DNA of 14,170 bases from Cytophagales bacterium. Its GTDB lineage: Bacteria; Bacteroidota; Bacteroidia; Cytophagales; Cyclobacteriaceae. The stretch covers positions 1-14,170 of the forward strand of contig JAHEMU010000027.1 in the NCBI GenBank assembly GCA_024643485.1. The letters are read 5' to 3'. Below, piece by piece: positions 1-7,884 of the stretch. The notes under the pieces were generated by a model. It searched no databases and had not been told where the DNA came from. It saw only the letters and a list, made by a program, of their open reading frames with translations. The translations under genes and the position numbers were made by a program. Position 1 is the stretch's first letter. Each line of letters opens with the position of its first letter.

Positions 1-1409
1 CTACTCAGTTGTCCTTTGCCGCCATCGATAAGTATTAAATGCGGTAAGGGTAAATTTTCCGCAATAAGTCGTTGGTACCTTCTCTTCACAATTTCCTCCA
101 TGGAAGCGAAATCATTGGGCCCTTCTACCGTTTTGATATTGTATTTTCGATATTCTTTTTTAGCAGGTTTTCCATTTTTAAAACAAACCATTGAGGCTAC
201 TGGATTACTCCCTTGTAAATTGGAATTGTCGAAGCATTCAATATGTGTCGGGTATTCTTTTAAAAGTAAATCTTGTTGTAGTTGTACTAGAACCGCGTTT
301 TTTTTCGGTTCTTCACGTAGTATTTTATCTTTTTTGTAAGCGGATAAATTCCTTATTGATAATTCAATTAGTTTTTTCTTATCTCCTATCTGTGGGATAT
401 AATTTTCGTAAATCTCAGGTAAATTATCCAATAAGATATTGGATAAAAGGGTCGTGTTTTTACTGCGGGTTAATTCTTTAAAATACTGATAAGCATGTGA
501 AATTAGTTCTTCATCGGTTTCCTCTAATCGTTTCTTTATTTCAATATTTCTTGTAATGATTATCGCTCCATTATTGACTTGGAAATAATTGACCCACGCA
601 TTTTTAGCATCACTTTTAATAGTTATAACATCTATATCGGATAATTTCGTATTAACTACGGTAGCTTTTGAATGAAATTTATCTAAATATTGAAGTTTTT
701 CTTTTAATACTTGTGCTCTTTCAAACGCTAAATTATTAGCTGCTTCTGTCATTTCGTTTTGGTAGTATTGTTTTACTATACTAATGTTTCCTTTCAATAT
801 ATTTCTAGCCAAAACAATTTCATTGGAGTAGTTTTCTTCGTTTTGTAAACCTTCACATGGCCCTAAACAATTGCCAATATGGTATTCCAAGCAGATTTTA
901 AATTTCTTAGAATTAATATTTTTTGGACTTAATTTTAAATTGCATGTCCTTACGCGATACAATTTTCGAAGCAGGTGTAGGACACTTTTCATAGCTCCAA
1001 CGCTGGTATAGGGACCAAAATACTCTCCATTTTTAGGGTCGTATTTTCGAGTAGAGATAATCCTAGGGAAAGGTTCATCTAATATGCAGATAAAAGGAAA
1101 GGTTTTATCATCCTTTAATAGGATATTATATTTAGGCTGACTTTCCTTTATTAAATTATTTTCAAGTAGAAGAGCGTCGTATTCAGTGTTTGTTAAAGTA
1201 AACTCAATATTGGTTATTTCTTTAACTAATTTTTTTGTTTTAAGATTAGAAGCACCTTGAGAAGTAAAGTAATTATTAACCCGTTTCTTTAGGCTCTTAG
1301 CTTTCCCAACATATATCAGTACATTATTTTTATTAAAAAATTTATATATACCAGGTTCGTCGGGTAATAATAAGCGTTGTTCAATAGGGGTTATTTTACT
1401 GTTATTCAA
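1..1409 (-). CDS. uvrC: UvrC, excinuclease ABC subunit C (C-terminal part beyond the window)
   Basis: This is the nucleotide excision repair nuclease that makes the 3' and 5' incisions around a lesion marked by UvrA and UvrB. About 469 codons are present and the frame is still open at the left edge; the family is usually near 600 residues. The N-terminal GIY-YIG domain shows PGIYKF (Tyr22), IYVGKAKSLKKR (Tyr33, Lys36, Arg43) and Glu83 in ALLLENNLIK. A four-cysteine cluster follows (RTC, then CLEYHIGNCLGPC), as in UvrC proteins reported to bind an iron-sulfur cluster. Next come a UVR segment that contacts UvrB and the RNase H-like nuclease domain with ECFDNSN, GPNDFASM and IDGGKGQL, so three acidic residues of the 5'-incision site are visible. 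The likely start is TTG at 1409-1407, overlapping the PBP stop by 8 bases and placing 15 residues before the conserved PDEPG. Identity is secure; the start is less certain. Confidence 0.95.
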   Translation of the reverse strand, partial: MNNSKITPIEQRLLLPDEPGIYKFFNKNNVLIYVGKAKSLKKRVNNYFTSQGASNLKTKKLVKEITNIEFTLTNTEYDALLLENNLIKESQPKYNILLKDDKTFPFICILDEPFPRIISTRKYDPKNGEYFGPYTSVGAMKSVLHLLRKLYRVRTCNLKLSPKNINSKKFKICLEYHIGNCLGPCEGLQNEENYSNEIVLARNILKGNISIVKQYYQNEMTEAANNLAFERAQVLKEKLQYLDKFHSKATVVNTKLSDIDVITIKSDAKNAWVNYFQVNNGAIIITRNIEIKKRLEETDEELISHAYQYFKELTRSKNTTLLSNILLDNLPEIYENYIPQIGDKKKLIELSIRNLSAYKKDKILREEPKKNAVLVQLQQDLLLKEYPTHIECFDNSNLQGSNPVASMVCFKNGKPAKKEYRKYNIKTVEGPNDFASMEEIVKRRYQRLIAENLPLPHLILIDGGKGQLS

Positions 1410-3702
1410 TTTCGTCAGGATTCCAAGGATGTTGTTGCTGAACAGCAGCAGAATCAACAATATTGTATTTTTCACAATCCAATACTATATCGATACCAGA
1501 TAAAGGACGAGGAAAAGGACCTTTTGTGATGCCTAATTCTTTATCAGCATAAACTTTTTGCATGAATAAATCCCAAATAGGACGAGCAGTTTTTCCTCCC
1601 TGTCCATCGAACCAAGTTTTGAAGTGGATGGTACGTTCTTCGCCGCCTACCCATCCTCCGGCTACCAAATCTTTAGTTACACCCATATACCAACCATCAG
1701 AGGCGTTATTGGTCGTTCCTGTTTTACCTCCAACTTCGTTATTCTCCTTTACAAATCGACTGATTCCTCGGCTAGTACCGTCTGCCTCTTCCACCCCACC
1801 ACGAAGCATATATAATACTTTATAAGCAGTTTGTTCATCAATTCTTTCTTCCATATCAGGAACCGCGTTATAGATGATATTGCCAAATTTGTCTTCAATT
1901 TTATTCACATAATAGGGTTTTATGTGTATTCCTTTGTTAACGAAGGTGCTATATGCTCCTACAAGTTCGTATACAGAAACATCTGAAGTACCTAGGCATA
2001 AGGAGGGCACCGCAAGAAGATCGCTTTCTATACCTACCTGATGAGCAAATTTGACTACATTTTCTGCAGTTAATTTTTTCATCATTTGAGCGGTAATTGA
2101 GTTTACTGATCGAGCCATTGCTTGTCTTAGTGTCATTCGCTCTCCTTTACCATATCCACCCTCAGCATTTTCTGGTCGCCACAATTTTCCATTATCATTA
2201 AAAGTGGGAGAATCGTCAACCATTTCTTCACATGGTTTGTAATTCTCAAGCATAGCGAGGCCATAAACAAAAGTTTTAAATGTAGATCCCGGCTGTCTTT
2301 TCCCTTGTTTTACATGGTCGAATTGGAAGTATCGATGGTCAATTCCACCAACCCAAGCTTTTATTTGTCCACTGTGTGGATCCATAGCCATAAAGCCGGT
2401 TTGCAAGAAATGTTTATAATATTTCATGCTATCTAACGGAGATAGTAAGGTATCGATATCTCCATGCCATGAAAAGACTTTCATCTGTCGAGGCAGATTC
2501 ATCATAATTTTAAGTGAATCAGAATCTTCACCGTATTTATTTACCAAGGACTTATACGATTGTGTTGCTTTATACCTTTTTTCTAGGAATCCGGGAATTT
2601 CTTTCCCCTTGTCATCTCGCCAAGGATTTTTCCCCTTCCACACTTTGAAGAAATCATCTTGAAGGGAAGTCATGTGTTGAGTAACTGCGTCCTCTGCATA
2701 TTGTTGCATTCTAGAATCTAGGGTAATATATATTTTAAGGCCGTCGTCGAAAAGATCATAATTATTTTCTTTGGCCCACACCATAAGTTCTGTTCGTAAT
2801 AAAGACCTAAAATGTGTAGCCATACCCGTGTTGTGACTTTCCACACGATAATTTGACATGTCAATGGGCACTTGAATTAATGAATCATGTAGTTCTTCTG
2901 TGATGTAGTCATATTTTAAAAGTTGACCTATTACTTTATTTCGTTTGTTAAACGAATTTTCTGGGTTTAGTTTCGGATTAAATGTAGTAGTCGCTTGGAG
3001 CATTCCTACCAAAATAGCTGATTCAATATAGTTTAAACTGTCGGGGGTTTTGGAAAAATACGTTTCTGAAGCTACTTTAATACCGAATGAATTACTACTG
3101 AAATCGGCTGTATTTAAATACATGGAAAGGATTTCTTCTTTAGTGAAATTTCGTTCCAAATGTACACTGATGATCCATTCTTTAATTTTTTGTATTACCC
3201 TTTTAGGCGGTCCACCTAGTTTTGACAAGGTTCCATCTAGTCCAAATTCTTGATTTTGAGTATATAAATTTTTAGCAAGTTGCTGAGTAATAGTACTTCC
3301 TCCGCCTTGGAGGTTAAAAGTGAGAATACCTTTGATTACTCGTAAATATGCTCTGAGGTCAAGTCCTGAATGTGAATAGAACCGAATATCTTCAGAAGCA
3401 ATTAAGGTGTTTACGAGTTCAGTACTAAGGTCTTCAAAATTGACTTGGCTTCGATTATATCGATAATAACGCCCCATCGAAACTCCATCTGATGTGATTA
3501 TTTCAGAACTTAAATCATTTTCAGGATTTTCAAGCATGACCATGCTAGGCATTGGCCCATACAATCCAAATAGATCCACACTTACACTATAAATAAAGGC
3601 AGGAGTGAAAATCAGGATAAAAATAAGCAGTATCCAAGCCCATCGCACCGTTTTTTTAAAATAGTCATGTTGGTTTTCTAATATTTGTTTCACTGGCTTC
3701 AT
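1402..3702 (-). CDS. mrcA: Penicillin-binding protein 1A, bifunctional transglycosylase/transpeptidase
   Basis: This 766-residue class A PBP polymerises lipid II into glycan strands and cross-links the stem peptides in the periplasm. A short basic cytoplasmic tail is followed by one membrane anchor (about residues 20-41). The GT51 transglycosylase domain shows SEDIRFYSHSGLD with catalytic Glu104, GGSTITQQLAKNLYT at 134-148, and KEEILSMYLN near 188-197. After a linker rich in charged residues, the transpeptidase domain shows the nucleophile motif STFK (Ser473), SVN at 532-534 and KTGT at 660-663, so both activities should be intact. The linker phrase MKVFSWHGDIDTLLSPLDS resembles other Bacteroidota PBP1A proteins. 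The gene follows porW after a 49-base gap that contains a possible promoter, and its stop overlaps the uvrC start. The symbol mrcA is by family convention; paralogue identity (1A against 1B or 1C) rests on general resemblance. Confidence 0.95.
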   Translation of the reverse strand: MKPVKQILENQHDYFKKTVRWAWILLIFILIFTPAFIYSVSVDLFGLYGPMPSMVMLENPENDLSSEIITSDGVSMGRYYRYNRSQVNFEDLSTELVNTLIASEDIRFYSHSGLDLRAYLRVIKGILTFNLQGGGSTITQQLAKNLYTQNQEFGLDGTLSKLGGPPKRVIQKIKEWIISVHLERNFTKEEILSMYLNTADFSSNSFGIKVASETYFSKTPDSLNYIESAILVGMLQATTTFNPKLNPENSFNKRNKVIGQLLKYDYITEELHDSLIQVPIDMSNYRVESHNTGMATHFRSLLRTELMVWAKENNYDLFDDGLKIYITLDSRMQQYAEDAVTQHMTSLQDDFFKVWKGKNPWRDDKGKEIPGFLEKRYKATQSYKSLVNKYGEDSDSLKIMMNLPRQMKVFSWHGDIDTLLSPLDSMKYYKHFLQTGFMAMDPHSGQIKAWVGGIDHRYFQFDHVKQGKRQPGSTFKTFVYGLAMLENYKPCEEMVDDSPTFNDNGKLWRPENAEGGYGKGERMTLRQAMARSVNSITAQMMKKLTAENVVKFAHQVGIESDLLAVPSLCLGTSDVSVYELVGAYSTFVNKGIHIKPYYVNKIEDKFGNIIYNAVPDMEERIDEQTAYKVLYMLRGGVEEADGTSRGISRFVKENNEVGGKTGTTNNASDGWYMGVTKDLVAGGWVGGEERTIHFKTWFDGQGGKTARPIWDLFMQKVYADKELGITKGPFPRPLSGIDIVLDCEKYNIVDSAAVQQQHPWNPDEIE

Positions 3703-3709
3703 AAATTAT

Positions 3710-3751
3710 GATAGGTCGAATAAATACAAAAATAACAGATAGGTTGAATAA
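3710..3751. repeat. Pair of 14-base direct repeats in the porW-PBP1A gap
   Basis: GATAGGTCGAATAA at 3710-3723 and GATAGGTTGAATAA at 3738-3751 differ at one base and start 28 bases apart. They bracket the putative -7 box at 3727-3734. The arrangement resembles a pair of operator half-sites, but only these two copies are visible. Confidence 0.5.
3727..3734 (-). promoter_or_regulatory. Putative -7 box upstream of PBP1A
   Basis: Read on the minus strand the bases are TATTTTTG, an exact fit to TAnnTTTG, 25 bases before the PBP1A ATG. No -33 TTTG is clear. It would allow PBP1A and uvrC to be transcribed apart from porW. The short AT-rich motif could be fortuitous. Confidence 0.35.
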
Positions 3752-6307
3752 TTAATAGTTTTCATTGAAGAAGCGCATATAGCTTTCAATGTCTTTTGAT
3801 TTGTATAATATACCAAAATTATCCTTGGTAATGGTAAATATCCTATATTCAGTTTTGGAAATAGCGTTTAGAATACCGGGGTTTGACTTAATTCTGTCGT
3901 AATAACTTAACGATGATTTCGCTCCAGGAAAGTCTGTTACCATTGCTAAAAAGTAATTCTTTTCAAAAATCAAGTTGCTCACTTTTAATGTTTTGTTAGG
4001 AAAAGAAAGGCTATTAAATTTTTCAATTTCAGAGATTAGGCCATCGGTAACATTCGAAGTGGTTTTGTAAGCGATTATTAGATAATGCTCCTGTTCAAAA
4101 AACTCGATGTATTTTACAGCATTGGCTTTAAGTAATTTGTCTTGATAGTCTCGGCTTGCTTGTAATAGTTCTTCGGCATATGGCCTTTGTTCACTGTCGG
4201 GGTAGTTTTTAATAAACTCACCTAGTTGATATTGGTAAATATTTATGTTTTCTAATTTACCAGTTATTAAAATATTGAGTAGCCTAAATCGGTTGGATAT
4301 TTGTAAATCTTCGTACTCGGAAAGCGCTTGGTTAATTATTTGTTTCGTTTGATTTAATTGACCTAAAGTAAACAACGAATAGGCGCTATCGTACAATACT
4401 GATAAACGTTCAAAAGCAACGGAGCTTTCCTCGGTATAGTTGGGATTTAAAATTAACCGGGCGTAGGTCGTTTTGGGATAATCATTCAACAATATATTTT
4501 TGTATTTTTCAGCTTTAGCATGTGCTCCATTTTTCTCATAAATGAGATAAAGGAGGTACATAGATTCAACATTGTAAGGAGATTCTGGGAACCTTTTTAT
4601 TAATTGTTCAAACGAATTAGCGGCATTAAGACTTTCATCCAATTGGAAGTGATAGATATTACCCAATTGATATAAAGCTTCTTCTATCAATTCATATGAC
4701 TTCTTTTTTTGTTCTTCAGTTCGCGGCACTGAGGCAAATTTCGATTGTACATCAGCATCTATTGAAGCGTCGTCAGATTGTTTTGTATTGGTTGAAGAAG
4801 CGGTTGTTTGGATAGGGTTGGTATTTTGATTGTTTATCAACTCTATGTCTCCTTGATCTTTATTGCTTCTCCTCCAATTATCTTCATAAGAAATGTCACC
4901 CCATATTCGTCTAAATTCAGTTCGTCCAATGGCGACAGCCGAAGTATTCCCGAAATACCAGGTTGAAGTACTTGTTTGATCTGTTTGTGCTAAACGATTG
5001 GAGGAGCCAGTGTTTTCCTTTGCGTGTTTTTCTTTTTGTTTTTTCTCAAGCTCTTTCTGTTTTTTTACCTCTGTTTCAATTAAGGAATACAAGGATAGGG
5101 AATCCATATTAGATAAAACTAACAGGCTATCTTGCAGTTCAATCGTATTTAATTGAGCCACAAAATTATTTAATATTTCACTTCTAGATTTAATGGATTC
5201 GTAGAGTTGGTGGTCCTTGGGAAGAACAGAAGAACAACTATCATAATAAGCTTGAGCTGTTCGATAATTCTTTAAAGAATCATATTGAATTTGACCCATT
5301 CTTAAAAAAGACAGTCCTTTTTGCTTATTGTTTCCTTGGCTGTTTCGAACGGAGAGATTTAGGTAATCCATGGATTCGTCGATGTTTCCTTGTCTTAATT
5401 CGAATTCGGCCATTTCGTAATAAATTTTGTCTTTGAATTCCTTATTCTTTTTGTCGGAAAGTAGTTTTTTAAATAATTTTCTAGCATTTCTCAAATCAGC
5501 AGATTTATTTAATTCAGCAACTTGAGCCATATTGAGTTTGGCATAAAATTCTTGTTCGTAAGGAGGGTTTGTTGCTAAGCATTTTTTATAATTGTTATAA
5601 GCTTCCGATTCAAAACCCAGTGCTTGATAATTTTGGCCAAGAATAAAATAGAATTTTCCACGGCCGTCATTTCTACTCAATATAGGAGCTGCATTTACCA
5701 TGCTAGTAAGCATTTTATCCAGGTCACCTCGCACTTGGTGGTAATATGCAGTATAAATGTAAAACAGTTTTTTATTCTCTTGGTTTAACTCTTGTTTGTT
5801 CAGATAGTCAATAACTGAAATGGCATTATTGTATTCTTTATATTCAGTGAATGCTCTTAATAGGTAAATCAAAGAACGATGTCTGGTATTAGTGTTTTCA
5901 CTTTTGGTATTTATATATTTAAATGTCGTAATGGCATTTACAAAATCGGAACTATACATTCTCGCAAGACCTATAAGTAAATAAGAGTCGTCGACCCAAC
6001 GGCTGCCAGGATGCCGTTGAATTCCAATCGAAGCCATTTTAATTGTTTCATCAATTTCCTCTTGGTATGATTTTCCTAAAATACTGTCGAATGGGGATAA
6101 AATTGGCAGTATTTCATCGTAATCATTTTTAAGACTTTCATCAATTTTATATTCAACCTGCCTTATGTTTTCTCTTGCGTAATAGTATGCGTTATAATGC
6201 GAAGCTAGGTTGTGAAAAGATTTAGACAAAGTGGTATTCTTTTCGGAAGAACAGCCCGAAATGAGCAAAATACAAGTAAATAGGAAGAAAATTAACTTTG
6301 CCTTCAA
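3752..6307 (-). CDS. porW: PorW/SprE-type TPR lipoprotein of the type IX secretion and gliding machinery
   Basis: This 851-residue outer-membrane lipoprotein belongs to the PorW/SprE family, needed for type IX secretion and, in gliders, for motility. The signal peptide ends in the lipobox LLISGC with the lipidated Cys19. The following SSEKN has no acidic surface-export signal right after the cysteine, so a periplasm-facing position is inferred. Residues 80-370 are helical repeats of TPR character (FILGQNYQALGFESEAYNNYKKCL is typical). A charged KQKELEKKQKEK segment lies near 415-430. The family hallmark follows at 450-481: WYFGNTSAVAIGRTEF, then EDNWRRS. More TPR-like repeats occupy 540-720, and a conserved C-terminal domain ends in YMRFFNENY. 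The start is TTG; an in-frame stop 27 bases upstream (6334-6332) leaves no ATG alternative. It is the first gene of the minus-strand run with PBP1A and uvrC. Glider or non-glider cannot be told from here. Confidence 0.9.
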   Translation of the reverse strand: MKAKLIFFLFTCILLISGCSSEKNTTLSKSFHNLASHYNAYYYARENIRQVEYKIDESLKNDYDEILPILSPFDSILGKSYQEEIDETIKMASIGIQRHPGSRWVDDSYLLIGLARMYSSDFVNAITTFKYINTKSENTNTRHRSLIYLLRAFTEYKEYNNAISVIDYLNKQELNQENKKLFYIYTAYYHQVRGDLDKMLTSMVNAAPILSRNDGRGKFYFILGQNYQALGFESEAYNNYKKCLATNPPYEQEFYAKLNMAQVAELNKSADLRNARKLFKKLLSDKKNKEFKDKIYYEMAEFELRQGNIDESMDYLNLSVRNSQGNNKQKGLSFLRMGQIQYDSLKNYRTAQAYYDSCSSVLPKDHQLYESIKSRSEILNNFVAQLNTIELQDSLLVLSNMDSLSLYSLIETEVKKQKELEKKQKEKHAKENTGSSNRLAQTDQTSTSTWYFGNTSAVAIGRTEFRRIWGDISYEDNWRRSNKDQGDIELINNQNTNPIQTTASSTNTKQSDDASIDADVQSKFASVPRTEEQKKKSYELIEEALYQLGNIYHFQLDESLNAANSFEQLIKRFPESPYNVESMYLLYLIYEKNGAHAKAEKYKNILLNDYPKTTYARLILNPNYTEESSVAFERLSVLYDSAYSLFTLGQLNQTKQIINQALSEYEDLQISNRFRLLNILITGKLENINIYQYQLGEFIKNYPDSEQRPYAEELLQASRDYQDKLLKANAVKYIEFFEQEHYLIIAYKTTSNVTDGLISEIEKFNSLSFPNKTLKVSNLIFEKNYFLAMVTDFPGAKSSLSYYDRIKSNPGILNAISKTEYRIFTITKDNFGILYKSKDIESYMRFFNENY

Positions 6308-6411
6308 TGTATAGAATGTTGTTTGTCTGATTTAAACGCAAAATTTAGAATAATTAATATAAAAATCGGCTATAATATCTATTTTTGTTGCTCAATTCAT
6401 GTCAAGAAGGT
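6308..6411. promoter_or_regulatory. Divergent intergenic region between porW and the M23 peptidase gene
   Basis: About 100 AT-rich bases separate the two divergent transcription units, so both should be initiated here. On the plus strand TATTTTTG at 6380-6387 is an exact match to the Bacteroidota -7 consensus TAnnTTTG. On the minus strand TAAATTTTG at 6347-6339 is a near match with one extra base between the halves and would give a leader of roughly 25 bases before the porW TTG. No convincing -33 TTTG is visible for either. The assignments rest on motif resemblance only. Confidence 0.45.
6380..6387 (+). promoter_or_regulatory. Putative -7 box for the M23-bactofilin-AtpZ gene run
   Basis: TATTTTTG fits TAnnTTTG exactly. 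Transcription would begin some 5-8 bases downstream, near 6393. That makes the TTG codons at 6385 and 6388 untranslatable from this promoter and favours TTG at 6412 as the start of the peptidase gene. A matching -33 element is not evident. Confidence 0.4.
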
Positions 6412-7263
6412 TTGAGAATTAGAAAAACACTGTCGAGTTGGTTGAATAACCGATATTTACTGATTATCCGTAACGAGGAAAATTTTGCGGAGAAGACCAG
6501 TTACAATTTTACTTACGCTAAAGTGCTGTTGATTTCGGTGGCGATTTCGGTAGTCATATTTATTTTAAGTATTTTTTTGGTAGAATCGTTACTTGCTCAG
6601 TGGTTCGATCCTCGCCATGCTCAAATGGAAGCGCGAAGGCAATTAGTTGAATTATACACCAAAGTGGATAGTTTAGAGCAAAGCGTATTGGCAAAGCAAT
6701 TGTTTATTGATCGTATACAAGGGGTGTTAAGTGGCGATTCTTCTCGAGATTTTAGTGGTTTTGAGACGGCTCCTGTATCGTCCAATAATATAGATGGCAA
6801 TATTGACCCAACGGATGTTGCTCAAATTGACAGTTCGTTTAAGAGGCAATTTGAAAATATGGTGATTACACCAGGGAATTCAGAAAATACGGAATTACCA
6901 TTTTTGTTTACACCATTGGAGGGTTATATTTCGCAAATCTACAGTATAAAAGAAGATCATTTAGGGGTTGATATTGTGTCAAAACCAAATGAACCAGTTA
7001 AATGTGTAGCGGATGGTACTGTGATATTTTCAGACTGGACTCGCGAGTTTGGTTATGTGATGGCAGTACAACATAGTGGGAATCTAATTTCCATATATAA
7101 GCATAATGCAAAGTTGCTGAAGACAACAGGTAACTTTGTAGGTGAAGGCGAAATTATTTCTATCATTGGAAATAGTGGAGAATTAACTGATGGGCCACAT
7201 CTACATTTTGAGTTGTGGTATAATGGTAGTCCGTTAAATCCGGAAGAATTTGTAATATTTTAA
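6412..7263 (+). CDS. Membrane-anchored M23 family metallopeptidase (LytM-type peptidoglycan hydrolase)
   Basis: This is a zinc endopeptidase expected to cut peptide cross-links in the periplasm. From the start chosen here it has 283 residues. A basic cytoplasmic segment of about 37 residues (RYLLIIRNEENFAEK) precedes one membrane helix (about 38-57). A periplasmic coiled coil (about 73-106), a low-complexity linker and a C-terminal LytM domain follow. All family residues are present: HLGVD (His183, Asp187), YKH (His231) and GPHLHFE (His263, His265). The start is doubtful. TTG at 6412 places the conserved RIRKTLSSWLNNRY stretch first and lies after the putative promoter; TTG at 6385 would add nine residues, and there is no in-frame ATG nearby. 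The stop overlaps the bactofilin ATG by one base (TAATG). M23 proteins of this architecture work with bactofilins in other bacteria, so a functional pair is inferred. Confidence 0.9.
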   Translation: MRIRKTLSSWLNNRYLLIIRNEENFAEKTSYNFTYAKVLLISVAISVVIFILSIFLVESLLAQWFDPRHAQMEARRQLVELYTKVDSLEQSVLAKQLFIDRIQGVLSGDSSRDFSGFETAPVSSNNIDGNIDPTDVAQIDSSFKRQFENMVITPGNSENTELPFLFTPLEGYISQIYSIKEDHLGVDIVSKPNEPVKCVADGTVIFSDWTREFGYVMAVQHSGNLISIYKHNAKLLKTTGNFVGEGEIISIIGNSGELTDGPHLHFELWYNGSPLNPEEFVIF

Positions 7264-7703
7264 TGTTCAAAGACATGTTTAAAGAAAATCAAAAAGTGCA
7301 ACAAGAATTTAATAACTCGACTAATCAGATTGGTAAGGGAACCTCTCTCCAAGGTGATTTAGAAGCATACGGTAATATTCGTATTGAAGGAAATATTAAA
7401 GGGAATATCAAAACTAAATCGAAAGTTGCATTGGGTAAATCAAGTATAATTGATGGCAATATTCTAGCTCAAAATGCTGAGATTGAAGGTGAAGTAAAGG
7501 GCCGTGTTGAAGTTTCAGAAGTGTTAATTTTGAAGCCAACAGCGGTTGTTCACGGTGATATCATTACCAATAAATTAATAGTTGAGTCTGGAGCTACTTT
7601 CAATGGAGCTTGCCAAATGGGAATGGCAGCGAAAGAAATTAAAATTTCAAGTGATACGAAGCCGATGGGAATTGTAAATGAGCCCAAAGCAAAAACCGTA
7701 TAA
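7263..7703 (+). CDS. Bactofilin (polymer-forming cytoskeletal protein)
   Basis: This 146-residue protein matches the bactofilin family, whose members form nucleotide-free filaments from a right-handed beta-helix and position wall enzymes at the membrane. The short N-terminal tail MFKDMFKENQKVQQEF precedes the core at about 20-125. The core repeats the short-strand rhythm of the family: GKGTSLQGDLEAYGNIRIEG, then GNIKGNIKTKSKVALGKSS, EIEGEVKGRVEVSE and AVVHGDIITNKLIVESGATF. A flexible lysine-rich tail follows. The start overlaps the stop of the M23 gene by one base, and the 3' end overlaps the AtpZ-like gene by 26 bases. The M23-bactofilin order recalls the paired shape genes csd1-ccmA of Helicobacter and lmdC-bacA of Hyphomonas, so a role in localising the upstream peptidase is likely but inferred. 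Confidence 0.92.
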   Translation: MFKDMFKENQKVQQEFNNSTNQIGKGTSLQGDLEAYGNIRIEGNIKGNIKTKSKVALGKSSIIDGNILAQNAEIEGEVKGRVEVSEVLILKPTAVVHGDIITNKLIVESGATFNGACQMGMAAKEIKISSDTKPMGIVNEPKAKTV

Positions 7704-7884
7704 TCAATTTGCCCGTTTTACAGGGTTGGGATTTCAGATGGCGGGAACTATAGCAGTTCTTTCCTGGTTGGGTTATAAACTTGACTTATATCTGAATTCC
7801 CTTCCTTTATTTATGATGCTATTTTTAATAGGAGGATTAGTGGGGAATATTTATTTGTTGTTAAGAAATCAACCGGATGAATAG
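7678..7884 (+). CDS. atpZ: AtpZ/AtpI-family two-helix membrane protein
   Basis: This 68-residue protein fits the AtpZ/AtpI family of small membrane proteins encoded just before ATP synthase genes. Related proteins have been linked to c-ring assembly or stability and to divalent cation transport. Two membrane helices are predicted at about 14-33 (GLGFQMAGTIAVLSWLGYKL) and 42-63 (LPLFMMLFLIGGLVGNIYLL), joined by the family loop LGYKLDLYLNSLPLF. The ATG at 7678 lies inside the bactofilin reading frame (26-base overlap), and the stop overlaps the next gene by 8 bases. This points to translational coupling along the run. The family is clear from motif and context; the symbol atpZ rather than atpI is a convention. 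Confidence 0.82.
   Translation: MSPKQKPYNQFARFTGLGFQMAGTIAVLSWLGYKLDLYLNSLPLFMMLFLIGGLVGNIYLLLRNQPDE

Noticed and set aside
1407..1475. In-frame upstream GTG at 1475 that would extend uvrC with a signal-peptide-like stretch (MKNTILLILLLFSNNILG).
   Set aside because: UvrC is cytoplasmic, the extension lies wholly inside the PBP1A coding region, and family N-termini begin about 10-15 residues before the conserved PDEPG.
6332..6344. Thirteen-base word TTAAACGCAAAAT shared by the porW upstream region and the gap before the PD40 gene (13329-13341).
   Set aside because: A 13-base match is expected by chance in 14 kb of AT-rich sequence, and the copies face genes on opposite strands.
6399..6422. 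ATG at 6399 as a start for the M23 gene.
   Set aside because: It is in another frame and meets a stop after seven codons.
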